Source: a virus
Virus record (IMG/VR): IMGVR_UViG_3300036768_000624
Location: 1 to 25,819 of that record
Reading direction: 5' to 3' (one strand)
DNA: 25,819 nucleotides
Below are positions 8,115 through 14,018 of this stretch, in pieces. Below the pieces are notes generated by a model. It was given only the letters and a program-made list of their open reading frames with translations. It was not told the origin of the DNA and searched no databases. The position numbers and the translations under genes were made by a program. Within the stretch, counting starts at the first letter, position 1. Each line of letters starts with the position of its first letter.

Positions 8115-8285
8115 TTATCTCCTCGACTTAATCTCCTCGTCTAGCTCTTCTGGGGATAGAGTCTTCCCTCCCCGTCGAATATAACAATTTCTGAGTTTAT
8201 GCAGCTTTGCAATCGTTAACCAAGCGTAAACTATAAAGGCGAGATAAGCGGTTATTAGAAACGAGATAATTGTTGTTACCCTCAT
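8115..8285 (-). CDS. Small single-pass membrane protein, 56 aa
   Basis: The frame from ATG 8285 to TAA 8115 encodes a hydrophobic N-terminal segment (about residues 4-27, rich in I, L, A, F) followed by a basic and then acidic cytoplasmic-like tail containing LHKLRNCYIRRGGKTLSPEE. That tail is clearly related to residues 51-70 of the fused protein at 7160-7723. The start lies 12 nt after the previous gene. Small proteins of this kind in phage early operons can act at the host membrane, but no specific role is visible. Confidence 0.7.
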   Translation of the reverse strand: MRVTTIISFLITAYLAFIVYAWLTIAKLHKLRNCYIRRGGKTLSPEELDEEIKSRR

Positions 8286-8297
8286 AACATCCCTCTG

Positions 8298-8570
8298 TTA
8301 TTTTCTAGGAGTATAGAGTTCAGACACATAAAGTAAAGCGTGGCCTATTAGGAGTTCTGTTGCCAGAGTAAAATCCGGGTGCTTACTTAGTTGACCAGGG
8401 AGCAGAGCCCTAAGACTCTGCTTGGCTTGGAGATGATTAATCTTCCCCTGATACAATTCAAAGAAGAGCTCATTGATCGAACGGGCTATACGGACGAGCT
8501 CCTTAGCGAAGTCGTCGCTTAGGTTAAAGCCCTGAGCTAGTCTTCTCGCAAGTTTTGCATAAGAAGCCAT
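8298..8570 (-). CDS. Hypothetical protein, 90 aa, helical
   Basis: Not recognised. Predicted mostly helical from its regular Leu/Ala spacing (for example KLARRLAQGFNLSDDFAKEL), basic at both ends, with no cysteines and no clear membrane segment. The start at 8570 has a strong AAGGAGG site 7 nt upstream. It sits directly after the MoxR ATPase gene (12-nt gap), so a role as a cofactor of that ATPase is possible but is only suggested by position. Confidence 0.72.
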   Translation of the reverse strand: MASYAKLARRLAQGFNLSDDFAKELVRIARSINELFFELYQGKINHLQAKQSLRALLPGQLSKHPDFTLATELLIGHALLYVSELYTPRK

Positions 8571-8582
8571 GATGTACCTCCT

Positions 8583-9548
8583 TTAAAACAACATCTCTGC
8601 ATTGTTCTTCGACCACTCCGTAAACTCCGGAGTCATGAGGAGTTCCGGGTTCTTCTTTACGGCATCCTTGAAGAACGCCGTTTGAAACTCCACTGGCAAG
8701 CGAAGGAGGAAACGATAGACCTTGGGAAAGTCCTCCCTCTTTATCCGGTATGCCAGCATGGTCGTGATAGCATAGAGCGTTGCCAGCTCGGTGGGAGGAG
8801 TCCGGTCTGGGTTCTCCACGATCTCCTCGTACGTGAGGAGGTCTTTGTAGATAGCAAGATAGGCCGTGAACTCCGTCGCCACTGCCTCCCCGACGGTGGA
8901 TACAACTAAGGGGTATGGAGAGGCATGGGGGCTTGTGGTTAAGAGTCGAGAGAGGAAAGTCCAGCTTCGTGGAGTAGCGAATGAGGACACCTCCCTCTTG
9001 GTCGGGTCGAACGTATTGAGTAACTCAGGCCTAAACTTTAAGAACGCCACGATTGCCTCATGTATGTCATGCCGCATCGCCCACTCGACCCAGTCCTCCA
9101 GTGTGGTCTCCACCTCTATGTGAGCCATCCTGTTCTTGAGAGCTGAAGAGAGCGGATTGGCTAGAGCTGCGTCGGAAAGGCGATTCCCGGCTGCGAGGAT
9201 AGTCCAGCCAGGTGGGAGCTTATAGTTCCCGACCTTACGGTCTAGGATAAGTTGATACGCTGCGGCTTGAACCGAGCGGTCAGCCTGGTTGAGCTCATCG
9301 AGAAAGAGGATTCCCTCTCCAGTTGTAGGTAAAAAATCCGGTGGACACCAGGTAGTCTGCCCGTTCTCGACTCTAGGCAGACCTCGGAGATCGACTGCGT
9401 CGAGCTGAGAGAGACGCAAGTCTATCACAAGCAGGCCCATGGAGTGGACGAGATCGGATTTCCCGACCCCTGGTGGGCCCCAGAGCATGACAGGGATCTT
9501 AGCAGCTATGTATGCAGGTAAGATGGTTTTGACTTCGGATATACGCAT
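8583..9548 (-). CDS. MoxR-type AAA+ ATPase
   Basis: A 321-aa AAA+ ATPase. Walker A is GPPGVGKS (24-31), Walker B is ILFLDEL (80-86, D84/E85), sensor 1 is AAGN (119-122), and NRM at 139-141 is in the place of the arginine finger. The insert-containing layout with LNQADRSVQAAAYQLILDR after Walker B is typical of MoxR proteins. In bacteria MoxR ATPases pair with VWA-domain proteins and work as chaperones that mature or remodel metal-containing or multi-subunit complexes. Here a VWA protein with a metallopeptidase-like domain lies ~3.9 kb downstream in the same operon. The ribosome site is AAAGGAGG. The phage target is unknown. Confidence 0.92.
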   Translation of the reverse strand: MRISEVKTILPAYIAAKIPVMLWGPPGVGKSDLVHSMGLLVIDLRLSQLDAVDLRGLPRVENGQTTWCPPDFLPTTGEGILFLDELNQADRSVQAAAYQLILDRKVGNYKLPPGWTILAAGNRLSDAALANPLSSALKNRMAHIEVETTLEDWVEWAMRHDIHEAIVAFLKFRPELLNTFDPTKREVSSFATPRSWTFLSRLLTTSPHASPYPLVVSTVGEAVATEFTAYLAIYKDLLTYEEIVENPDRTPPTELATLYAITTMLAYRIKREDFPKVYRFLLRLPVEFQTAFFKDAVKKNPELLMTPEFTEWSKNNAEMLF

Positions 9549-9570
9549 ATTAGCCTCCTTTGGTTAGTGG

Positions 9571-9738
9571 TTAATTCAGAATCCAGCCTTGACTGCTGGC
9601 GACAATATGCTCATATGTAACGATCCTGTCTTGTAGGTCTCTTATATACTCTCGCAGTTGTTCTACCTCCTTTGGGTATTGTTCAGACAGCTTGTCTAGG
9701 ATAGCTTCGATGTAATCGTAACTAGGGATGTCGTTCAT
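9571..9738 (-). CDS. Small coiled-coil protein, 55 aa
   Basis: The frame from ATG 9738 to TAA 9571 overlaps the stop of the preceding gene as ATGA and has a GAGGGGGA ribosome site 6 nt upstream. The product is acidic and helical; hydrophobic residues recur every 3-4 positions over the middle (VEQLREYIRDLQDRIVTYEH), which suggests a short coiled coil. No known family recognised. A GGAGG within the frame (at AAGGAGGTAGAA) does not precede a start codon. Confidence 0.68.
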   Translation of the reverse strand: MNDIPSYDYIEAILDKLSEQYPKEVEQLREYIRDLQDRIVTYEHIVASSQGWILN

Positions 9739-10715
9739 AGATGTTCCCCCTCTTTTTCCCGTTTCCAGCCATGAAAGACCATGGGTTTAAAGACGTCTTG
9801 GTGAGCGTGGTATATACGCTCCAAGGCTTTGGCTGAGATGTACACTCTGTCGTCTAGGACATACTCCCCTTCCAACCCCTCTGGGGGTTTCTTTAGTGGC
9901 GCTTCTATAACTTTCTTTCTTCTGTGTTCTGTTGCTCGCAATGCAAAAGCTACGTACTCTGGATACTTGCGCCCAGGATCAGCTCTCATAAAAGCGTTCA
10001 CAACTTCTATAAACCTATCTAACTGATCGAACTTTATGTAGGTTTTGGCTATATAGGGAACAGAGATGAACAACTTCTTTTTAAAGTCTGCGATTCTGCA
10101 GTATTCTGCGGGAACGATTGAAGTCAATGTCGGAAGCAGATCAAGTAAGTGTTTTGCTAGAGTTGGGTAAAGAGGAGGTTTTTCTTCCTCCGGTATTTCC
10201 AGCATGGACATATAGAAATCGTAGGACCATTTGTTTACTCGTAGATATACGTTCAGTGGAAGGAAGATTAGACTAGGATTGTTCTCAGGTTTTGTGTCTT
10301 TCCTTGATGGTGGACGGTCCTGGGCTTTGAGGAAGAAATGTCTACGGATACTTATAAACTTGGTTACTCCCTCATGGATATATTCCTGGATTCGGGTGGA
10401 AGTCAGGAATAAAGAGCTGATAGGGAGTCCGAATGTTTTTACAAGAGCATCGGTTTGGATGTAAAGAGTCCCGTCTTTGGAGATCAGCTTTGGGTCGTGA
10501 GAGTGTTCGAATCTATACAGCAATGTACTAAGAGCTCTGCTTATGTACCTGTCTTTGTATTCCCCGGATAGGAACTTTCGGATTACAGTTATCGACGTTG
10601 GATGATCGTCCTGATCCCATTTAGGGATGGTGGTTTTTGCGAAGTCGCCAAGCAAAGTAAGCGGAAAGCCATAGTCTAATAAACGAGATAATTCGTGTGC
10701 TTTTTTGTAAGCCAT
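9735..10715 (-). CDS. Hypothetical protein, 326 aa, first gene of leftward operon
   Basis: Not recognised. It is basic and soluble, with no membrane segment or nucleotide-binding motif. Two short stretches resemble each other: DGTLYIQTDALVKTFGLP near residue 81 and DDRVYISAKALERIYHAH near 288. Both fit D-x-x-(L/V)-Y-I-x-x-x-A-L, which may be a repeated small domain, for example a winged-helix-like DNA-binding unit, but this is weak. The start at 10715 follows the putative promoter at 10741-10769 closely, with only a weak AGAAGT ribosome site. As first gene of the operon it may be made early. Confidence 0.78.
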   Translation of the reverse strand: MAYKKAHELSRLLDYGFPLTLLGDFAKTTIPKWDQDDHPTSITVIRKFLSGEYKDRYISRALSTLLYRFEHSHDPKLISKDGTLYIQTDALVKTFGLPISSLFLTSTRIQEYIHEGVTKFISIRRHFFLKAQDRPPSRKDTKPENNPSLIFLPLNVYLRVNKWSYDFYMSMLEIPEEEKPPLYPTLAKHLLDLLPTLTSIVPAEYCRIADFKKKLFISVPYIAKTYIKFDQLDRFIEVVNAFMRADPGRKYPEYVAFALRATEHRRKKVIEAPLKKPPEGLEGEYVLDDRVYISAKALERIYHAHQDVFKPMVFHGWKREKEGEHL

Positions 10716-10740
10716 AATTACTTCTATTACGTACTCTATA

Positions 10741-10769
10741 TTTTTACTTTATCTTTTTGTTCAAGTCAA
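10741..10769 (-). promoter_or_regulatory. Putative sigma70-type promoter for the leftward operon
   Basis: Reading the minus strand, TTGACT (10769-10764) is followed after 17 bp by TAAAAA (10746-10741). The -35 matches consensus 5 of 6 and the -10 matches 4 of 6. Transcription would start near 10734, about 20 nt before the first gene. It lies in an AT-rich stretch. Confidence 0.5.
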
Positions 10770-11067
10770 TTCTCATAAACATTTTTCTTGAGTTGCTAAA
10801 GAGAAATCTATCTCTTAGGCAATTGTCACATTTTTCTTTTTTTGACCAATTTTTATCCACATAAAGTGTGGGGAAATGTTGGAGGAAACGGCTCGAAAAA
10901 AATTACTGTATAATAGTTTAACTAAAAATGTAACGGCCTTCAAGTAAATCATAGGGCAACTTTACTATCTAAATGTCATAGTGAATTATTTTTTGCTAGT
11001 GGTTTTCAAAAACGGGGGTCTGACGGGCTTTTTTTGTTTAACATAAGGACTTGCTGATATGCAAGTA

Positions 11068-11265
11068 TTTACGTAGAGTTGAGGGCCATTGTCTGAGCTG
11101 GTCAATTTTTAGCCACTTGAAAAAATGTACTAAGATCAATGAGTTACGATGACCTTTCATCGTTGACCCCTATATTCGCACATCGGGTTGAAGACTTGTT
11201 TGTCAGATATTCTTAAGGGTTCGGAAAAAACGGCCTTTTTCCCAACCCCCTCAATTCTACGTAAA
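11068..11265. repeat. Long-range 18-bp inverted repeat
   Basis: TTTACGTAGAGTTGAGGG (11068-11085) and CCCTCAATTCTACGTAAA (11248-11265) are reverse complements with one mismatch (17 of 18), separated by 162 bp. The second inverted repeat AAGGGTTCG/CGAACCCTT interleaves with it (one arm inside, one outside), which as RNA would give a pseudoknot-like topology. Confidence 0.75.
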
Positions 11266-11344
11266 AATGTAGTACGAACCCTTCTAAGACCCCTCTGGTT
11301 TAATTTATATCTACCTCCGCATATGTCGGATTTTCTACTTAAAA

Positions 11345-11397
11345 ATTTAGTAGTTGTACGAGTGTGCTAAAAGTTAAACCCTCTACAACTACTAAAT
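11345..11397. repeat. Perfect 14-bp inverted repeat with 25-nt loop
   Basis: ATTTAGTAGTTGTA (11345-11358) pairs exactly with TACAACTACTAAAT (11384-11397). The loop is 25 nt and contains no start codon with ribosome site. There is no T-run after it, so it is not a standard terminator; an operator or structured RNA is more likely. Confidence 0.75.
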
Positions 11398-11445
11398 ACC
11401 CTAAGTTGGTATACTTCTTGCTTACTAAATCCCTAACCCGCCCGG

Positions 11446-11720
11446 CTACCGCCCAAAAAACCGGACTCCCCAATAGCCGCGCGGCAATGAACAAGGCGGC
11501 AAAGTAACGAAGTCGCATGGCCCATAGTCTGCAAGGCAACAAGGTGACAAAGGGCAAGGTAACAAGGTGACAAAGAGCGAAGCCGCATAGGACGAGGCGG
11601 CACGGCCCATAGCCCTTCGCTCCAGGGATGGGGAGTAAAGCAGCAAGGGGCAAAGAGCGAAGCCGCCTGGCTCATAGCTTCTAAGGGCTAAGCTGACCAA
11701 GCCGACAAAGCCCGACTCAG
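11446..11720. repeat. Degenerate dispersed-repeat region without a supported gene
   Basis: The stretch is built from recurring words: CAAAGAGCGAAGCCGC twice (near 11571 and 11649), variants of AACAAGGTGACAAAG, and TGGCCCATAG-like words near 11517, 11603 and 11672, which return as GCCTGGCCCAT near 12052 and 12091. Minus-strand frames across it are low-complexity, lack ribosome sites and look spurious. The following ~220 bases to 11940 hold nothing recognised apart from more such words. Confidence 0.55.
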
Positions 11721-11940
11721 ACAGGGACTTTAATCTCCCAATCGCTAGACCGCTAGTCTCCATGCCCCTTAGCTCCATTGAACCCTCATTTCCTACGCTC
11801 TGAGAAGTCCGTAGAGCGTCGAAAATACACAGGGCAATAGGGTGATATTGCTTTGGCTTCATGTGGTCTAAGCAAATCAAAGACTTAAGGGTATTTTTTG
11901 TCTAGCTCCTGGCTAAAAAGTAGCCAAGAGCAGAGGGCGA

Positions 11941-12045
11941 AGAGGCTGAGTGGTTAGAGGCTGAGTGGCTAGGGACTGAGTGGCTATGGGCTGAGTGGCT
12001 AGGGGCTGAGCGGCTAGGGGCTGAGCGGCTAGGGGCTGAGCGGCT
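11941..12045. repeat. Tandem array, 15-bp unit, seven copies
   Basis: Seven consecutive 15-bp units with consensus AGGGGCTGAGYGGCT. The last three (12001-12045) are identical, while the first four carry one to three changes, and a decayed eighth follows. The gradient from varied to identical copies suggests recent expansion at the right end. It lies downstream of the minus-strand gene terminator, outside any supported gene. Confidence 0.85.
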
Positions 12046-12120
12046 GAGTCTGCCTGGCCCATAACCCGGGAGCTTTAATTCTTTCGTCCGCCTGGCCCAT
12101 GTCTTTCAGGCCTAGGGCAT

Positions 12121-12156
12121 AAAAAGAAAAGGCCCGTCGAAAGACGGGCCTTTTTT
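12121..12156 (-). terminator. Intrinsic terminator (usable in both directions)
   Basis: GGCCCGTC (12131-12138), a 4-nt loop, and GACGGGCC (12143-12150), flanked by A-rich sequence on the left and TTTTTT on the right. Read on the minus strand, the stem is followed by TTTTCTTTTT, ending transcripts of the three small minus-strand genes; the plus-strand T-run would stop rightward transcripts from the repeat region. Confidence 0.88.
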
Positions 12157-12162
12157 GGGTGT

Positions 12163-12184
12163 CCCCAGCTCTTTCGAGCTGGGG
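12163..12184 (-). repeat. GAAA-capped hairpin after the 57-aa gene (copy 2)
   Basis: On the minus strand: CCCCAGCTC-GAAA-GAGCTGGGG, a 9-bp stem with a GNRA loop, followed by GACAC. It lies between the 57-aa gene and the terminator at 12121-12156 and has no T-run. The same stem form recurs at 12408-12425 on the other side of the gene. Confidence 0.8.
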
Positions 12185-12189
12185 TCCTT

Positions 12190-12214
12190 ATGACTGGGCT
12201 TATCGCCCAGTCAT
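12190..12214 (-). repeat. Hairpin enclosing the stop codon of the 57-aa gene
   Basis: ATGACTGGGC (12190-12199) pairs with GCCCAGTCAT (12205-12214), a perfect 10-bp stem with a 5-nt loop. The TAA stop codon of the gene at 12200-12373 starts in the loop, so one arm is coding. It is the first of three consecutive hairpins, the last being the terminator. Confidence 0.78.
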
Positions 12215-12373
12215 CCAGCTTAGGAATTCTTGCCAGCCTATTGTCGGAACATCCTTTTCTGTTTTCATAAGAGCTTGCATCCCTTCCCATGCTAGCAGTA
12301 TGTCTTCTGGTGTAGTGAACACTGGAATTTCTTGCTCTTTTTCGTTGTCGTATACGTTGTATACTTCGTTCAT
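12200..12373 (-). CDS. Hypothetical acidic protein, 57 aa
   Basis: A short acidic protein with no recognised domain; it is mixed and amphipathic, with several Trp and Glu (EDILLAWEGMQALM looks like an amphipathic helix). The ATG at 12373 is preferred over the in-frame ATG at 12388 because GGAGGAAACAAAG gives a ribosome site at proper spacing. It stands alone between two near-identical GAAA-loop hairpins and is followed by a strong terminator, so it may be processed into or expressed as its own small mRNA. Acidic proteins of this size in phage early regions often bind host proteins, but that is only a possibility here. Confidence 0.65.
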   Translation of the reverse strand: MNEVYNVYDNEKEQEIPVFTTPEDILLAWEGMQALMKTEKDVPTIGWQEFLSWMTGR

Positions 12374-12407
12374 CTTTGTTTCCTCCATCGTTGTATACTT
12401 TGTGTCT

Positions 12408-12425
12408 CCAGCCCTTTCGGGCTGG
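12408..12425 (-). repeat. GAAA-capped hairpin before the 57-aa gene (copy 1)
   Basis: On the minus strand: CCAGCCC-GAAA-GGGCTGG, preceded by CCC and followed by AGACAC. Together with the copy at 12163-12184 it fits CCCCAGCYC-GAAA-GRGCTGGRGACAC. It sits between the stop of the 143-aa gene (12441) and the start of the 57-aa gene. On the plus strand the same stem is followed by GGGTTTTGG, a poor terminator tail. Confidence 0.8.
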
Positions 12426-12440
12426 GGGTTTTGGTTTGTC

Positions 12441-12872
12441 TTATTGTTTGAGTAGGGTTAATAGCTCAATCCCTGCTAGTCCCCCTCGTACTGCCATCCT
12501 TAGTCCTGTTTTCCTCAATGCCTCTCGGCTGCTTTCGGACAGCCGTTCGAGGGCTTCTTTTATTTCCATTGTTTCTTTTTCTTTTACCTCTTCCCATATG
12601 CGCAGGAAGTTAGCGTGCAGGGCTTTCTCTTCCTCTATCAGATCGTTTACTTCCTCTTCTGTGAGCCCTCCTATTTGCTTTAATTCTTCTTTATTGATTT
12701 CTGGAAGGTTTAGTCCTCTGACATAGGCTTTGTTTTCTATAGCGTTCCATGCTTTCTTTGCTGTTTTTATGATTTCTAGGTTCTCTTCTCCTCTTCGTAA
12801 GGCGTTCTTTGCTTCGCTGATTAGTTGGTTTGCTACGCGGGTTAAGATGATTTCTGTTACGATGCTGTTCAT
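12441..12872 (-). CDS. Hypothetical helical protein, 143 aa
   Basis: Unrecognised, almost entirely helical and charged, with many Glu, Lys and Leu at heptad-like spacing and a hydrophobic C-terminus (GGLAGIELLTLL). The ATG at 12872 has a strong GGAGG site 5-6 nt upstream, so it is preferred over the longer frame to 12941. Residues around NKEELKQIGGLTEEEVND resemble SPELLKEIGVSAEEYKTA of the 217-aa protein upstream, suggesting a diverged paralogue. It lies just downstream of the 10-bp tandem array, which would form part of its 5' region. Confidence 0.72.
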   Translation of the reverse strand: MNSIVTEIILTRVANQLISEAKNALRRGEENLEIIKTAKKAWNAIENKAYVRGLNLPEINKEELKQIGGLTEEEVNDLIEEEKALHANFLRIWEEVKEKETMEIKEALERLSESSREALRKTGLRMAVRGGLAGIELLTLLKQ

Positions 12873-12930
12873 ATGTACCTCCGTAATTAAGTAGTTGTTG
12901 TACCTTAGTGACCTTCTTGGTTTCCTTGCC

Positions 12931-13030
12931 GTCTCTTTCAATCCCTTTCAATCCCTTTCAATCCCTTTCAATCCCTTTCAATCCCTTTCAATCCCTTTCA
13001 ATCCCTTTCAATCCCTTTCAATCCCTTTTA
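12931..13030. repeat. Tandem array, 10-bp unit, eight perfect copies
   Basis: ATCCCTTTCA is repeated eight times without change (12941-13020), with decayed copies GTCTCTTTCA before and ATCCCTTTTA after. On the minus strand the unit is TGAAAGGGAT. The period is close to one helical turn, so each AAA tract lies on the same face of the DNA. It lies in the upstream region of the 143-aa gene. The flank to 13130 is strongly pyrimidine-rich on the plus strand. Confidence 0.92.
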
Positions 13031-13137
13031 GTCCTTGTACAATTTCTCTTAACTTTTTCCGCCTCTTTTTATTTTCTTTGTTTTTTGCTCGTATCCTTTT
13101 TGCCCATATCTTTTTTATTTTTTGTTTTTTAAAAACG

Positions 13138-13216
13138 GCGAGCGGAGCGAGCTTTTAGCGAGCGAAGCGAGCGTCTTTGTTGCGAGCGAAGCGAGCCTTT
13201 AGCGAGCGAAGCGAGC
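13138..13216. repeat. Four copies of the 15-bp repeat GCGAGCGAAGCGAGC
   Basis: Copies begin at 13138 (one change: GCGGAGC core), 13158, 13182 and 13202, separated by 5 to 9 bp of T-rich sequence. A further compound copy lies at 14102-14134 and a partial one near 14029. The spacing is far too short for CRISPR spacers. Each perfect copy contains GCGAAGC, known as an unusually stable DNA mini-hairpin. Confidence 0.85.
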
Positions 13217-13243
13217 ATAGGCGTTCGGGTTTGTAGTCGAGCA

Positions 13244-13283
13244 GACAAAAAGAAAGGGAGCACATCCTTGTGCTCCCTTTTTC
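13244..13283 (-). terminator. Intrinsic terminator of the 217-aa gene (both directions)
   Basis: A perfect 12-bp stem, AAAGGGAGCACA (13253-13264) with TGTGCTCCCTTT (13269-13280), and a 4-nt loop. On the minus strand it is followed by CTTTTTGTC, seven bases after the gene's stop codon. The plus-strand side also has a T-run, so it can work both ways. Confidence 0.88.
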
Positions 13284-13289
13284 TTACTC

Positions 13290-13943
13290 TTATAGAAGGT
13301 CGTCGTCCCTTCCTCCTTCGTCTTTCCAGGCTTTGAACAATCTCTTTTCATATTCCTTGAGAAGTGCTAGCTCTCCAAGTGCATCGGACCATCCTTTCAT
13401 GAACGCTCTGAGCCTCCCTGCTCTGATCCTGTCCATCCTGGACAGGACCTTTCCCGCTACCTCTGTGGCGGCGGTTCTTAGATTCTCATCGCCGGTTTCA
13501 CTGGCGATGAGGGCTTCCCACCGGGATTCTATTTCATCCCGATGTTCTCCCAACCAAGACCGCTGTTCTTCTCGCACTGCAGCTGCAGCGGTTTTATATT
13601 CCTCTGCACTAACCCCGATTTCTTTCAATAGTTCGGGGCTTGGGGTATTAATTTCCTGCTCTTGTGTGAGCAGGAAATTAATTAATCCTTCCATGGTTTG
13701 GGGAGCGGCGTACATCCGCTCTCTCGGAGACAGTGTCTCCAGTCGCCGTTCTGCCACCACATACCAAGCGGCGGCAGATTGCGCTAGCTGAAGGGCTACC
13801 TCCTCGCCTTCCGATATTGCTGGGGATCTCAAAGCCTGGTTTAAGGCTCTGAAGCCTACGCTTAAAGCAGCATTCCCTACTGCTCTGATTCCAATGTTCG
13901 GTAAGTCTTCGATTATGCTAGTGAGGATTTCTACAGTGCTCAT
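13290..13943 (-). CDS. Hypothetical helical protein, 217 aa
   Basis: Unrecognised, Ala/Glu/Arg/Leu-rich and predicted helical throughout. There is no membrane segment, although the N-terminus is mildly hydrophobic (IGIRAVGNAALSVG). The start at 13943 has AGGAG about 9 nt upstream. It appears monocistronic, with its own operator-like promoter (13984-14018) and its own strong terminator. Similarity of the SPELLKEIGVSAEEY region to the 143-aa neighbour suggests a shared origin. The position, next to the divergent control region and transcribed in the early direction, suggests an early, accessory function. Confidence 0.75.
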   Translation of the reverse strand: MSTVEILTSIIEDLPNIGIRAVGNAALSVGFRALNQALRSPAISEGEEVALQLAQSAAAWYVVAERRLETLSPRERMYAAPQTMEGLINFLLTQEQEINTPSPELLKEIGVSAEEYKTAAAAVREEQRSWLGEHRDEIESRWEALIASETGDENLRTAATEVAGKVLSRMDRIRAGRLRAFMKGWSDALGELALLKEYEKRLFKAWKDEGGRDDDLL

Positions 13944-13983
13944 TTTGGTTTTCTCCTATTCAAGTTTGTTTATTACTAAATCC

Positions 13984-14018
13984 GGTCGGTTTATCTAACC
14001 GACCTCACTCTTTGTTAA
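13984..14018 (-). promoter_or_regulatory. Putative promoter with overlapping operator for the 217-aa gene
   Basis: The inverted repeat GGTCGGTT-TATCT-AACCGACC (13984-14004, 8-bp perfect arms) overlaps a possible minus-strand -10 GATAAA (13995-13990), placed 17 bp after a -35-like TTAACA (14018-14013). A repressor bound to the repeat would cover the -10. The arms could instead form a hairpin in the mRNA leader if transcription starts further upstream. Confidence 0.45.

Larger units (their letters stand above)
10770..11445. other. Structured non-coding region, candidate origin or ncRNA
   Basis: No convincing gene on either strand for about 680 bases. The stretch is AT-rich and contains several inverted repeats (listed separately), plus hairpins ACTTGC/GCAAGT (11049-11066), ACGATGA-CCTT-TCATCGT (11146-11163) and AAGGGTTCG/CGAACCCTT (11215-11223 with 11275-11283). 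A motif close to AAAAATGTA(G/C)TA recurs near 10924, 11122, 11263 and, as AAAAATTTAGTA, 11341. A TATAAT at 10909-10914 on the plus strand could be a promoter -10, but no good -35 accompanies it. It could hold a replication origin, a structured RNA or a set of operators; the sequence alone does not decide. Confidence 0.45.

Noticed and set aside
10980-11040. Rightward terminator near the TTTTTTT run at 11029
   Set aside because: The sequence before the T-run (GGGGGTCTGACGGGC) cannot form a stable stem with itself.
11339-11880. Minus-strand frames in the degenerate repeat region
   Set aside because: Three overlapping frames compete, none has a ribosome site, and their translations are low-complexity products of the repeats.
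12895-13158. Plus-strand frames encoding FNPFQSLSIP repeats
   Set aside because: They are the translation of the 10-bp tandem array in two frames, without a ribosome site, and no real protein pattern appears outside the array.
13138-13216. CRISPR-like array of GCGAGCGAAGCGAGC
   Set aside because: Repeats are only 15 bp and the gaps 5-9 bp, far below CRISPR spacer length, and no cas operon is present. The Cas4-like nuclease is in a replication operon.
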